DNA of 64,000 nt from Belnapia mucosa (GCF_016775475.1 NZ_JAEUXJ010000009.1:124001-188000); one strand, 5' to 3'; positions 40,060 through 49,186 are shown, counted from the stretch's first letter. The notes: a model not told the origin generated them from the letters alone. A program made the numbers and translations.

Positions 40060-41109
40060 ATGGAGCTTTCGGTCCAGGGAATCGTGCGCCGCTTCGGCAA
40101 TGTGACGGCGCTCGGCGGCGTCGACCTCGATGTCGCGGAGGGCGAGTTCCTCACCATCCTCGGGCCGTCCGGCTCGGGCAAGACCACCCTGCTCAAGACC
40201 GTCGCCGGCTTCGAGATCCCGGATGAGGGGGCGGTCTTCCTCGGCGGCGAGGATGTGACCCTGGCGCCGCCGCGGAAGCGCGACGTCGGCATGGTGTTCC
40301 AGAACTACGCCCTCTTCCCGCATATGACCGTGGCGCGGAACGTCGCCTTCCCGCTGGAGATGCGCGGCGTGCGGCGCGAGGAGATCCGCCGCCGGGTCGA
40401 GGAAGCGCTGCGCCTGGTCGAGCTGCAGGGCTTCGGCGAACGCCTGCCGCGCCAGCTCTCGGGCGGGCAGCAGCAGCGCGTCGCGCTCGCCCGTGCCGTG
40501 GTCTTCGGCCCCGGCCTGCTGCTGCTCGATGAGCCCTTCGGCGCGCTGGACCGCAAGCTGCGCGAAGGGCTCCAGCTCGAGGTGCGGCGGCTGCAACGGC
40601 GGCTCCGCCTGACGACCCTGTTCATCACCCATGACCAGGAGGAGGCGCTGATCATGTCGGACCGGATCGCGGTCATGGATCGTGGCCGGATCGAGCAGGT
40701 CGGCCCCCCGGCCGAGGTCTATGCCAGGCCGGCCACACGCTTCGTGGCCGACTTCCTCGGCGAGTCGAACCTGCTGGACGGGGTGCTGGCCGATGGCGCG
40801 GTGCGGATCGGCGGCTTCACCCCGGTGCCGCTGCCCGGCCTGCCGCCCGGGCCGGTGACGCTGCTGCTGCGGCCCGAGGCGCTGCGCCTCGCCGAGGCCG
40901 CCGAGGCGGCGCCCTGCCGCGGCCGGGGGCGGGTGATCGAGACGGTCTTCCTCGGCCTGTCGGTGAAGCTGCGGGTGCAGATGGAGGACGGGCCGGAGAT
41001 GCTGGCCCGCGTGCCGCTGCGCCCCTCCCTGCCGCCGCCGGCGCAGGATGGCGAATGGCTGGCCGTGGGCTTCGCGCCGGAGGATGTGCATGTCATCCCC
41101 CGGGGCTAG
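40060..41109 (+). CDS. ABC-transporter ATP-binding protein (PotA-like)
   Basis: A 349-residue ATPase. Walker A GPSGSGKTTLLK near residue 36, Q-loop FQNYALFPHMTV near 82, signature LSGGQQQRVALARA near 134, Walker B LLLLDEPFGALD near 155 and the H-loop FITHDQEEAL near 190. The last 110 residues form a TOBE regulatory domain as in PotA. ATG 40060 is 13 bases after the binding-protein stop. It overlaps the next permease gene by 20 bases. Confidence 0.95.
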   Translation: MELSVQGIVRRFGNVTALGGVDLDVAEGEFLTILGPSGSGKTTLLKTVAGFEIPDEGAVFLGGEDVTLAPPRKRDVGMVFQNYALFPHMTVARNVAFPLEMRGVRREEIRRRVEEALRLVELQGFGERLPRQLSGGQQQRVALARAVVFGPGLLLLDEPFGALDRKLREGLQLEVRRLQRRLRLTTLFITHDQEEALIMSDRIAVMDRGRIEQVGPPAEVYARPATRFVADFLGESNLLDGVLADGAVRIGGFTPVPLPGLPPGPVTLLLRPEALRLAEAAEAAPCRGRGRVIETVFLGLSVKLRVQMEDGPEMLARVPLRPSLPPPAQDGEWLAVGFAPEDVHVIPRG

Positions 41110-41947
41110 CCGCCGCCTCGCCGGCCGGCGGCGGGAGCTGGCGCTGCTGGCCTTCGCCACGCCCGCCCTGCTGCTGCTCGGCGTCGTTTTCGCCTGGCCG
41201 GTGCTGCGGCTCCTCTCGCTCTCGGTCGAGGGCGGCAGCCTCGAGCATTTCGAGAAGGCGGCGCTGGACGGGCTCTATGTCTCGGTCTTGGGGGACAGCC
41301 TGAAGATCGCCGCGGCGGTGACGGCGATCTGCCTGGTGCTGGCCTATCCGGTGGCCTTCTGGCTGTCGCGCGCCGGCCGCATCGGCGCGGCGCTGGGCCT
41401 GTTCGCCCTGCTGCTGCCCTTCTGGACCAGCGTGCTGGTCCGCACCTATGCCTGGCTGGTCCTGCTGGGCCGCAACGGGGTGGTGAACCGGGCGCTGCGC
41501 GACTGGGGGCTGATCGAGGCGCCGCTGCCCCTGCTGCACAACATGGCCGGCGTGCTGATCGGCATGGTGCAGGTCCTGCTGCCCTATATGGTGCTGCCGA
41601 TCTATGCCGCGCTGCTGCGGGTGGACCCGGACCTGTCGCGGGCCGCCGAGGGCCTGGGTGCGCCGCCCTGGCGGGCCTTCCTGCGGGTGACCTTCCCGCT
41701 CTCGCTCACCGGCGTCTCGGCCGGCTGCGCCCTGGTCTTCGTGCTCTCGCTCGGCTTCTTCATCACGCCGGCGCTGCTCGGCGGCGGGCGGGTCGTGATG
41801 ATCTCCATGCTGATCGAGCAGCAGGTGCGCGAATTCCTCGACTGGCCCTTCGCCGCCGCGCTCTCGGCCGTGCTGCTGCTGGTCACCCTGGCGATCTATG
41901 GCCTGATCGGCCGCATCACGCGGGGAGGGCGGCTTGAGGCGGCATAG
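41090..41947 (+). CDS. ABC-transporter permease (PotB/PotH-like)
   Basis: A 285-residue inner-membrane permease with six predicted hydrophobic segments. The EAA-type coupling loop is visible as LSRAAEGLGAPPWRAFLRVTFPLSLTGV near residue 180, where it contacts the ATPase. ATG 41090 is chosen because GGAGG lies 6 bases upstream; an ATG two codons earlier is possible. It overlaps both neighbours, so the transporter genes are tightly coupled. Confidence 0.92.
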   Translation: MSSPGASRRLAGRRRELALLAFATPALLLLGVVFAWPVLRLLSLSVEGGSLEHFEKAALDGLYVSVLGDSLKIAAAVTAICLVLAYPVAFWLSRAGRIGAALGLFALLLPFWTSVLVRTYAWLVLLGRNGVVNRALRDWGLIEAPLPLLHNMAGVLIGMVQVLLPYMVLPIYAALLRVDPDLSRAAEGLGAPPWRAFLRVTFPLSLTGVSAGCALVFVLSLGFFITPALLGGGRVVMISMLIEQQVREFLDWPFAAALSAVLLLVTLAIYGLIGRITRGGRLEAA

Positions 41948-42743
41948 GCGGATCTCCTTCGGGCGCATCCTGCTCGGCCTGGTGGCCGGGCTGGTCTTCG
42001 CCTTCCTGATGCTGCCGCTGCTGGTGGTCTTCCCGATCTCGCTGTCCTCGGCCAGCTACCTGCAATTCCCGCCGCCCGGCCTGTCCTGGCAGTGGTATCT
42101 CCGCTACCTCGATGACCCGAGCTGGATCGAAGCGACGCTGCGCAGCGTTAAGGTCGCCGCGCTCTGCACGGTGCTGGCCATGGGGCTCGGCGTGCCGCTC
42201 GCCTTCTTCCTCGTGCGCTCGCGGCTGCCCGGCATCCGGCTGCTGGACCGGCTCACGGCGGCGCCGATCATCGTGCCGACCATCGTCCTCTCCATCGCGC
42301 TCTACGGCGTCTTCGCCCGTCTTCAGCTCATCGGCGAATGGTATGGCATCGCGGTGGCGCATAGCGTCCTGGCGCTGCCCTTCGTCGTCATCCTGGTCGG
42401 CGCCGGGTTGCGCACCTTCGATGAGGCGCAGGAGCAGGCGGCCGCCGGCCTCGGCGCGCGGTGGCCCGCCATCCTCTGGCGCGTGACGCTGCCGCAGCTC
42501 CGGCCGAGCCTCGTCTCCGCCGCCTTCCTCGCCTTCATCAGCTCCTTCGACGAGCTGGTGATCGCGATGTTCCTCTCGGGGGCGGAGATGACGCTGCCCA
42601 AGAAGATGTTCGACAACATCATGATGGAGATCGACCCGACCATCGCGGCGGTGTCGGTGCTCCAGATCCTGCTGGTCGGCCTCTGCCTCGGCCTCGCCAG
42701 CCTGTTCGGCCGTGGCGTTCTCACCACGACCATGACCCGCTGA
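41934..42743 (+). CDS. ABC-transporter permease (PotC/PotI-like)
   Basis: A 269-residue permease with six hydrophobic segments. The coupling loop is DEAQEQAAAGLGARWPAILWRVTLPQLRPSLV near residue 162. The reading frame starts at TTG 41934, 14 bases inside the previous gene. The arginine-rich N-terminus (RRHRRISFGR) fits the positive-inside rule. With the genes before it, it forms a full PotFGHI-type importer. Confidence 0.92.
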   Translation: MRRHRRISFGRILLGLVAGLVFAFLMLPLLVVFPISLSSASYLQFPPPGLSWQWYLRYLDDPSWIEATLRSVKVAALCTVLAMGLGVPLAFFLVRSRLPGIRLLDRLTAAPIIVPTIVLSIALYGVFARLQLIGEWYGIAVAHSVLALPFVVILVGAGLRTFDEAQEQAAAGLGARWPAILWRVTLPQLRPSLVSAAFLAFISSFDELVIAMFLSGAEMTLPKKMFDNIMMEIDPTIAAVSVLQILLVGLCLGLASLFGRGVLTTTMTR

Positions 42744-42750
42744 GGACGCC

Positions 42751-44079
42751 ATGGACGCATCGATCTTCCATCCCGACTTCAAGGCGCAGCCCTTCTGGTG
42801 GGAGGCGATCCGGATGGGCGACGACCCGCCGGCGGAGCTGCCGGCGCGGGCCGATGTGGTCATCGTCGGCGGCGGCCTCACCGGCCTCAACTGCGCCATC
42901 GAGCTCGGGCGCGGCGGGGCGAAGCCGGTGGTGCTGGATGCGGAGCCGCTGGGCTTCGGTGCCTCGACCCGCAATGGCGGCGGCGTCTCGGGCGGCAACA
43001 ATGTCGGCAAGGGGCTGTCGGGCGCCAAGGGCCGGCAGAGCCCGGACGAGCAGCAGGAATGGCTGCGCGCCATCATGGGCGATGCCTCGGAAGGGCTGAA
43101 CCATATCGAGGCGCTGATCGAGCGCGAGGGGATCGAGTGCTACTACAAGCGTTCGGGCCGCTTCATCGGCGCCTGGACGCCGAAGCACTATGACGGGATG
43201 GCGGCGAAGGTCGATGCGCTGAACCGCTATGCCGATGCCGGCGCCTCCATGCTGCCGCGGGAGCGCCAGCGCGAGGAGATGGCCTCCGACTACTATTACG
43301 GCGGCATGGTGGTGGAGCGGACAGGGAAGATCCATCCCGGCCTCTATCATCGCGGGCTGATGGAGGCGGCGCAGCGGCATGGCGCCATCCTGCTCGGCAG
43401 CACCCGGGCCGGCGCGCTGACGCGGATCGCGGGCGGCTGGCGCGTCGAGACCTCCCGCGGGCCGATCGAGGCGGGGGAGGTGGTGATCGCCACCAACGGC
43501 TATACCGGCGGTCTCACGCCCGATCTGCGGCGGCGGCTGATCCCGGTGGCATCCCACATCATCGCCACCGAGGAGCTGGACCCCGAACTGGCGGCGGGCC
43601 TGATCCCCAAGCAGCGGACGCTCGCCGACAGTCGCCGCATCCTCTGCTACTACCGCATGTCGCATGACAACCGGCGGGTCATTTTCGGCGGGCGGGCGCG
43701 CTTCACCCAGGTGACGCCGCAGGTCTCGGCGCCGATCCTGCACGGCATGATGCTGGCGCGCTGGCCGCAGCTGAAGGGCGTGCGGGTGACGCATGCCTGG
43801 ACCGGCAATGTCGCCTTCGCCTTCGACTACCTGCCGCATATGGGCGTCACGCCGAAGGGGCTGCACTACGCCATGGCCTGCAACGGCGCGGGGGTTGCGA
43901 TGCTGTCCTATCTCGGCGCCGAGGTGGGCAAGAAGCTGCTCGGCAAGAGCAACCATGTCCCCGTCTTCGACGGGCGGGAATTCCCGACCCGCCCCTTCTA
44001 TGCGGGCAATCCCTGGATGCTGCCGGTGGTCGGCAACTGGTACCGCTTCCGCGACTGGCTGGACCGGCGCGCGGCCTAG
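42751..44079 (+). CDS. FAD-dependent oxidoreductase (DadA/PuuB-like)
   Basis: A 442-residue flavoprotein of the DAO family, which includes glycine oxidase, D-amino-acid dehydrogenase and gamma-glutamylputrescine oxidase. FAD-binding ADVVIVGGGLTGLNCAIELGRGG near residue 30, STRNGGGVSGG near 72, VVIATNGYTGGL near 245 and the C-terminal HYAMACNGAGVAMLSYLGAEVG near 370. It is 8 bases after the permease gene, so it probably oxidises the amine taken up by this transporter. Its stop codon lies within a perfect 33-bp palindrome. Confidence 0.9.
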   Translation: MDASIFHPDFKAQPFWWEAIRMGDDPPAELPARADVVIVGGGLTGLNCAIELGRGGAKPVVLDAEPLGFGASTRNGGGVSGGNNVGKGLSGAKGRQSPDEQQEWLRAIMGDASEGLNHIEALIEREGIECYYKRSGRFIGAWTPKHYDGMAAKVDALNRYADAGASMLPRERQREEMASDYYYGGMVVERTGKIHPGLYHRGLMEAAQRHGAILLGSTRAGALTRIAGGWRVETSRGPIEAGEVVIATNGYTGGLTPDLRRRLIPVASHIIATEELDPELAAGLIPKQRTLADSRRILCYYRMSHDNRRVIFGGRARFTQVTPQVSAPILHGMMLARWPQLKGVRVTHAWTGNVAFAFDYLPHMGVTPKGLHYAMACNGAGVAMLSYLGAEVGKKLLGKSNHVPVFDGREFPTRPFYAGNPWMLPVVGNWYRFRDWLDRRAA

Positions 44080-44106
44080 GCCATGATCCAGGATCATGGC
44101 CTAGGC
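44074..44106. terminator. 33-bp perfect palindrome, probable bidirectional terminator
   Basis: A perfect inverted repeat: 16-base arms beginning GCCTAGGCCATGATCC around a single central A, covering the stop codon of the FAD gene. TTGTATTGGG follows on the plus strand. It is placed between two convergent genes, which fits termination. A 13-base palindrome (GCGTGA-T-TCACGC) lies just after it at 44119-44131. Confidence 0.75.
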
Positions 44107-44162
44107 TTGTATTGGGTCGCGTGATTCACGCCTTCGCCGTTCCAGCCTGCGGCGATCACGCT

Positions 44163-45188
44163 CTAGGTTACAGCCCGCCCAGCCGCCAGCCGTTCGGCAT
44201 AGTCGATCGCCTCGATCAGGCTCGTCTCGCTGGCGATGCCGCGGCCGGCAATGTCGAAGGCCGTGCCGTGATCGACCGAGGTGCGGATCACCGGCAGGCC
44301 GAGGGTGATGTTGACGCCGGAGAGCGCATCCCATGTGCCCGTCTCCGGATTCACCTGGAAGCCGAGCAGCTTGACCGGAATATGCCCCTGGTCGTGATAC
44401 ATCGCCACCACCGCGTCGAACTGCCCGGCGCGGAGCTTCACGAAGACCGTGTCGCCCGGCACCGGCCCGGTGACGCGCATGCCATCCGCCACGGCCTGGG
44501 CGATGGTCGGCGCCACCACATCGATATCCTGCCGGCCGAACAGCCCGCCCTCGCCGGCATGCGGGTTCAGTGCGGCGACGGCGATATGCGGCCGCGCGAT
44601 GCCGAGGCGCAGCAGCGCATCCTGCGTCAGGTCCAGCACCAGCCGGATGCGCTCCGGCGTCACCCGCTTCGGCACATCCTCCAGCGCCACATGCGTCGTC
44701 ACATGGCTGACGCGCATATTGCCATGCGCCAGCATCATCACGCTGCCCTTGCGGCCGGTCAGCGAGGCCAGCATCTCGGTATGGCCGGCATAGTGGTGGC
44801 CGGCATCGTTCAGCGCCTCCTTGTTCAGCGGCGCGGTTACCAGCGCGGCGACGCGGCCGGCCTGCGCCAGGCGGACGCCCTGTTCGATGGCGAGATAGGC
44901 GAAGCGCCCGGCCTCGGGCGAGAGCTGGCCGAGCGCGATCGGCGCACGCTCCTCGCCGGCGGGGAGGAAGGCGAGGGCGGGCCAGTCGCCCTCGGCGGTG
45001 ACCTCCGCGATCTCGACCTCCGGCGCGAAATCGGCCTGGGCCTGGCGCAGCGCCGTGCCATGGCCGATGACCAGCAGCCGCAGCGCGCCGGAGGCGAGGC
45101 GCGGCGCCAGGGCGCGGCAGGCCTTGACGATGATCTCGGGGCCGATCCCGGCGGGATCGCCCATGGTGATGGCCAGATGCGGCGTCAT
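44163..45188 (-). CDS. pdxA2: PdxA2-type 4-phosphate dehydrogenase
   Basis: A 341-residue NAD-dependent enzyme of the PdxA family. Seen: ITMGDPAGIGPEIIVKACR near residue 8, GHTEMLASLTG near 137, NPHAGEGGLFGRQDI near 210, and metal/substrate-binding YHDQGHIPVKLLGFQVN near 265. PdxA itself acts in vitamin B6 synthesis. The adjacent DUF1537 kinase, with a 4-base overlap, points to PdxA2, which oxidatively decarboxylates D-threonate or erythronate 4-phosphate to dihydroxyacetone phosphate. Whether the genome has a second PdxA cannot be seen here. Confidence 0.9.
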   Translation of the reverse strand: MTPHLAITMGDPAGIGPEIIVKACRALAPRLASGALRLLVIGHGTALRQAQADFAPEVEIAEVTAEGDWPALAFLPAGEERAPIALGQLSPEAGRFAYLAIEQGVRLAQAGRVAALVTAPLNKEALNDAGHHYAGHTEMLASLTGRKGSVMMLAHGNMRVSHVTTHVALEDVPKRVTPERIRLVLDLTQDALLRLGIARPHIAVAALNPHAGEGGLFGRQDIDVVAPTIAQAVADGMRVTGPVPGDTVFVKLRAGQFDAVVAMYHDQGHIPVKLLGFQVNPETGTWDALSGVNITLGLPVIRTSVDHGTAFDIAGRGIASETSLIEAIDYAERLAAGRAVT

Positions 45189-46270
45189 GACGTGATGCTC
45201 CCGAGGGGTTGGGCCGCCAGCAGGTCGCGCCACAGCGCGTCCTCCCCGAAGGCGCCGGATTTGGAGACGACCGGCAGCCCGTCCCAGGCCCCGCCCTGGA
45301 GGACGGAACGCGGGATGCCGGGGCGAAGGAGGCCGGTGGCGAGCAGGCCCCGCGCGCCGAGCGCGGCGCAGACCGCCTGTAGGGTCTCGCCGCCCGCGAC
45401 CAGCAGGGTGCCGGGGCGGGGCAGCGCCCGCAGCAGCGCGGCAAATTCTGTGGCGATGCGCGCGGCCGCCGCGGCGCGCGGCAGGCCGGCGGGCAGGGCG
45501 AGGCTGACCAGGGCGGCGCCCCGTTCCAGGCTGCGCGCCACGCGCCCGGCCTCGCCGGCGCCCGCGATGCAGAGCCAGGCCTCGCCGCAGGCGGCGAGCT
45601 GGCGCGCGGTCGCGTCCTGGTCGGAGCCGAAGAGGCCGAGCACCGGCCCGCGCAGCGTGGCATCCGGCGTGACCCGCTTGGCCCCGGCCAGTGCGCGCGC
45701 CAGCCCGCCGCTGCCGCACCACAGCACCGGCCCGGCGGCGGCGCGGCCGAGTTCCGCGATGCGGTCCAGCTCCGCCTCGCTCTCCGCATCGAACCAGGCG
45801 AGGCCGGGCGGGAGCGGCGCATCGGGCCGGCCGGGCCGTACCTCCAGCCCCTCGGCGGCCCAGTCGGGTATGGCCACCGGTGCCCAGCCGCCCTCCGGCA
45901 TGCCGGCCAGCACCTGCCCGCCGCGGGCGATGCGGCGCTGCGCCGGGAAGGCGGGGGCGATGACGGCATGGGTCCAGGCGCCGGTCGCCCAGCAGGCCGC
46001 CAGTTCCGCCGCGACATGGCCGCGCAGCAGGCTGTCCAGCTTGCGATAGGCCAGATCCCCGCCCGCCAAGGCCGGGGCGAGGGCGCGCACCGCGGCGATG
46101 GCGGCCTCGCGCGGGGCCTCCCGCGTGCCGCTGGAGAGGGCGAAGCTGCCGGAGGGCAGGGCGGCTTCCCAGCGCACCGGCACGGGGCCGCAGAGGGTGG
46201 AGAGCTCGGCCGCCGTATCCAGCGCGCCGGTCAGGTCATCCGCCAGCAGGCGCAGCACCGGCCGGCTCAT
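45185..46270 (-). CDS. Four-carbon acid sugar kinase (DUF1537 family)
   Basis: A 361-residue kinase of the DUF1537 (OtnK/DtnK) family, slightly short for the family (about 400-430). N-terminal LRLLADDLTGALDTAAEL (substrate-binding ADDLTG), YRKLDSLLRGHVAAEL near residue 75 and the C-terminal nucleotide-binding VAGGETLQAVCAALG near 295. It should phosphorylate D-threonate or D-erythronate before PdxA2 acts. ATG 46270 follows GGGAAGGG. It diverges from Bug receptor (5), which could deliver the sugar acid. Confidence 0.88.
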   Translation of the reverse strand: MSRPVLRLLADDLTGALDTAAELSTLCGPVPVRWEAALPSGSFALSSGTREAPREAAIAAVRALAPALAGGDLAYRKLDSLLRGHVAAELAACWATGAWTHAVIAPAFPAQRRIARGGQVLAGMPEGGWAPVAIPDWAAEGLEVRPGRPDAPLPPGLAWFDAESEAELDRIAELGRAAAGPVLWCGSGGLARALAGAKRVTPDATLRGPVLGLFGSDQDATARQLAACGEAWLCIAGAGEAGRVARSLERGAALVSLALPAGLPRAAAAARIATEFAALLRALPRPGTLLVAGGETLQAVCAALGARGLLATGLLRPGIPRSVLQGGAWDGLPVVSKSGAFGEDALWRDLLAAQPLGSITS

Positions 46271-46372
46271 CGCGGCGCCCTTCCCTTCGGGTGGGCAGTT
46301 TTCGTACGGCGGCGCCCGGGGCGGTGTCAACCGGATGGGGGATCGTGGCACGCTGCCCAGGGGAGGAAACAC

Positions 46373-47344
46373 ATGACCCGAATTCACCGCCGGGCCGCGC
46401 TGGGCGGCCTCGCCGCCAGCCTGGCCGTGCCGCATCTGTCGCGGGCGCAGGGGGGCGGCGGCTGGCAGCCGACGCGCCCGATCCAGCTCATCGCCGGCTT
46501 CGCGCCGGGTGGCGGCAGCGACGTGATCGCCCGCACCATCGCCGAGGCGACGGCGCCTTTCATGCCCCAGCCGATGATCGTGGTGAACCGCCCCGGCGCC
46601 GGCGGGGCGCTCGCGGCCGAGCAGGTGGCGCGCGCCGCGCCGGATGGCCATACGCTGCTGCTGGCCGGGGGCAGCGAGAGCACCTCGATCCCCGCCCACC
46701 GGGAGGTGCCCTATGACCCGAAGCGGTCCTTCCGGGCGGTGATCCGCCTGACGCGGCACCCGCATTTCATCTGCGTGCGCGGCAAGGGCGGGCGGTTCGG
46801 CGACATGCGGCAGGTGGTGGAGGCGGCGCGGGCCGAGCCCGGCCGCATCACCCATGGCTCGGCGGGCGCCGGCACGCTGTCGCACTCGCTCTTCATGCTG
46901 CTGGAACAGCGGGCGAGGGTGGAGTTCCTGCATGTGCCCTATACCGGCGGCGGGCCGGTGGCGCAGGCGCTGCTGGCGGGGCAGATCGATCTCGGCGTGC
47001 AGGCCTCGGACGAGCTGGGCGGGCTGGTCGCCTCGGGCGATATCCGGCCGATCGCCGTGGCTTCGGCCGAGCGCGCCCTGTCGCAGCCGGAGGTGCCGAC
47101 GCTGCGCGAGCTGGGCTGGGATGTCGTGGCGGACAACCAGAAGGGCTGGGTCGGCCCCGCCGGGATGAGCGACGAGATGGTCGCCTATCACCACGACCGC
47201 TTCCGCCAGGGGATGGGCACGCCCACTTGGCGGCGCTTCCTCGAACGGCTCGGCGAGGCGGATGGCTATGCCGATGGCCCCGGCTTCCAGCTGGCGATGG
47301 ACACGCTGCTCGACAATGTGCGGGGCGCGCTGCGCCGCGGCTGA
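46373..47344 (+). CDS. Bug/TctC-type receptor (5)
   Basis: A 323-residue Bug-family receptor. Signal peptide MTRIHRRAALGGLAASLAVPHLSRAQ (possible Tat), then PIQLIAGFAPGGGSDVIARTIAE, NRPGAGGALAAEQVARAAPDGHTLL, HGSAGAGTLSHSLFMLLEQ near residue 165 and HVPYTGGGPVAQALLAGQIDLGVQ near 188. Strong ribosome-binding site GGGGAGGAAA before ATG 46373. It diverges from the DUF1537 kinase/pdxA2 pair across about 100 bases, so threonate- or erythronate-like acids are plausible ligands. Confidence 0.92.
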   Translation: MTRIHRRAALGGLAASLAVPHLSRAQGGGGWQPTRPIQLIAGFAPGGGSDVIARTIAEATAPFMPQPMIVVNRPGAGGALAAEQVARAAPDGHTLLLAGGSESTSIPAHREVPYDPKRSFRAVIRLTRHPHFICVRGKGGRFGDMRQVVEAARAEPGRITHGSAGAGTLSHSLFMLLEQRARVEFLHVPYTGGGPVAQALLAGQIDLGVQASDELGGLVASGDIRPIAVASAERALSQPEVPTLRELGWDVVADNQKGWVGPAGMSDEMVAYHHDRFRQGMGTPTWRRFLERLGEADGYADGPGFQLAMDTLLDNVRGALRRG

Positions 47345-47347
47345 GGC

Positions 47348-48115
47348 TCAGCCGAGGCCGAGCAACCCATAGATCCGTCGGACGTACCCGCCGAAAGCCT
47401 CGCCGGTCTTGATGTCGAGGCCGCGTTCGGCCGGCAGCTCGATCGGGAAGTAGTCGGACATGCGCGCCGGGCCGGCGGTGAGCACGGCGCAGCGCTCGCC
47501 GAGGAAGACCGCTTCCTGGATGGAGTGGGTGACGAAGAGGATGGTCTTGCCGCTCTCGCGCCAGATGCGGCGCATCTCGAGGTTCATCCTCTCCCGCGTC
47601 AGCGCGTCGAGTGCGCCGAAGGGCTCGTCCATCAGGATCAGCTTCGGGTCGTGGACCAGGGCGCGGGCGATGGCGGCGCGCTGCTGCATGCCGCCCGAAA
47701 GCTCGTAGGGGTAGCGGTCCTCGAAGCCCTTGAGGCCGACCAGGGCGATCAGCTCGCGCGCCCGCGCCTCCGCCGCGCGGCGCGGCAGGCCGAGAATCTC
47801 GGCCGGCAGCAGGACATTGCGCAGCACGGTGCGCCATTTCAGCAGCAGCGCCTGCTGGAACACCATCCCCACATCGCGGCCGGGGGTGAAGGCGCCGGCC
47901 GCGCCGCCGATCCGCACCTCGCCGCCATCGGCATCATGCAGCCCGGCCAGGATCTTCAGCACCGTGGTCTTGCCGCAGCCGGAGGGTCCGACCAGCGCGA
48001 CCATGTCGCCCTCCGCCACCTCCATGGTGACGTTGGAGACGGCGGTGAAGGCGCGGCCGCCGCGGCGATAGGTCTTGCTGACATCGCGCAGCCGGATCAG
48101 CGGCTCGGCGCTCAC
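47348..48115 (-). CDS. ABC-transporter ATP-binding protein (SsuB/TauB-like)
   Basis: A 255-residue ATPase of the nitrate/sulfonate/taurine class. Walker A GPSGCGKTTVLKI near residue 43, Q-loop FQQALLLKWRTV, signature LSGGMQQRAAIARA near 140, Walker B LILMDEPFGALDAL near 162 and H-loop FVTHSIQEAVFL near 195. It starts with GTG at 48115, overlapping the DHDPS-like gene by 4 bases. The permease is encoded at 51190 in the same operon and the binding protein at 53270 on the other strand. Confidence 0.94.
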   Translation of the reverse strand: MSAEPLIRLRDVSKTYRRGGRAFTAVSNVTMEVAEGDMVALVGPSGCGKTTVLKILAGLHDADGGEVRIGGAAGAFTPGRDVGMVFQQALLLKWRTVLRNVLLPAEILGLPRRAAEARARELIALVGLKGFEDRYPYELSGGMQQRAAIARALVHDPKLILMDEPFGALDALTRERMNLEMRRIWRESGKTILFVTHSIQEAVFLGERCAVLTAGPARMSDYFPIELPAERGLDIKTGEAFGGYVRRIYGLLGLG

Positions 48116-49167
48116 GACAGCCAACGCTCCCGGTTGGCGGCGACGAAGGTGTCGTCGGCAAGGTCGGCGTGCTCGCGGCAGACGCGGTCGATCAGCGCCG
48201 CCTGGCCGGGGCTCAGCCCCTCCTGCGGGTTGAGGCACCAGATGCCCTCCAGCAGGCCCTGGCGGCGCAGCACCTCATGGCAGCCGGCAATGCAGCCGTG
48301 GAAGTCGTGTGCCACGTCGAAGAAGGCGGCGTTGCAATCGGTGACGCGGGCATCGAGGGCGAGGAGTTCGGCCGGCACCGCCGCGCCCCCCGCCGCCGCC
48401 TGCAGCCGGGCCAGCAACTCCACCGCCTTCTGCGTCCAGACCGACCAATGGCCGAGCAACCCGCCGCGGAAGCGCACCGTCACCGGCTGGCCGTCCCGCA
48501 TCGCGACGAAGGGCGTCAGCAGGTCGAGCACGATATGGTCGTCATTGCCGGTATAGAGGGTGATGCGATCCTCGGCCCCCGCGGCGACCAGGCCACGCAC
48601 CACATCCAGCGTGCGGTAGCGGTTGAAGGGCGCCGCCTTGATGGCGACGACATTGTCGATGCCGCAGAAGCCGGCCCAGAATTCCGCATCCAGCGGCAGC
48701 CCGCCGACGGCGGGCTGGAGGTAGAAGCCGACCAGCGGAATCTCCTCCGCGACGCGGCGGCAATGGGCCAGCACCGCCTCCGGCGTCGCGCCGCGCAGGG
48801 CGGCGAGGCTGAGCAGCCCGGCATGGTAGCCAAGCGAGACGGCCAGCCGCGCCTCCCGCACCGCCTGTTCCGTCCCGCCGCAGAGGCCGGCGATCATCAC
48901 CAGCGGCCGGTCGGTCCAGCCGCGCGCATCCTCCATCGCGGCCGTCAGCACCGGCTCGTATAGGCCGACATCGCGGATCTCGAATTGCGTGGTGTGGACG
49001 CCGACCGCGAGGCCGCCCGAGCCGGCATCGATGTAGTAGCGGGTCAGCGCCCGCTGCCGGCGGCGGTCGAAGCGTCGGTTGGTATCCAGCGCCAGCGGAT
49101 GGGCGGGGATGACCGTGCCCCCGGCGAGCAGGTCGCGGACGGCCCCTGGAATGGCGGAACGGTGCAT
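48112..49167 (-). CDS. Dihydrodipicolinate synthase-family aldolase/lyase
   Basis: A 351-residue TIM-barrel protein of the DHDPS/NanA superfamily of Schiff-base aldolases and dehydratases. The likely Schiff-base lysine is in NVVAIKAAPFNRYRT near residue 182, and GFYLQPAVGG near 148 fits the strand with the catalytic tyrosine (here GFY). The N-terminal GGTVIPAHPLALDTNRRFD differs from lysine-biosynthesis DapA, so a sugar-acid or pyruvate-dependent lyase role is more likely. It lies inside an ABC uptake operon. Confidence 0.84.
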   Translation of the reverse strand: MHRSAIPGAVRDLLAGGTVIPAHPLALDTNRRFDRRRQRALTRYYIDAGSGGLAVGVHTTQFEIRDVGLYEPVLTAAMEDARGWTDRPLVMIAGLCGGTEQAVREARLAVSLGYHAGLLSLAALRGATPEAVLAHCRRVAEEIPLVGFYLQPAVGGLPLDAEFWAGFCGIDNVVAIKAAPFNRYRTLDVVRGLVAAGAEDRITLYTGNDDHIVLDLLTPFVAMRDGQPVTVRFRGGLLGHWSVWTQKAVELLARLQAAAGGAAVPAELLALDARVTDCNAAFFDVAHDFHGCIAGCHEVLRRQGLLEGIWCLNPQEGLSPGQAALIDRVCREHADLADDTFVAANRERWLS

Positions 49168-49186
49168 CGAGCCCTACTCCCTGTCG

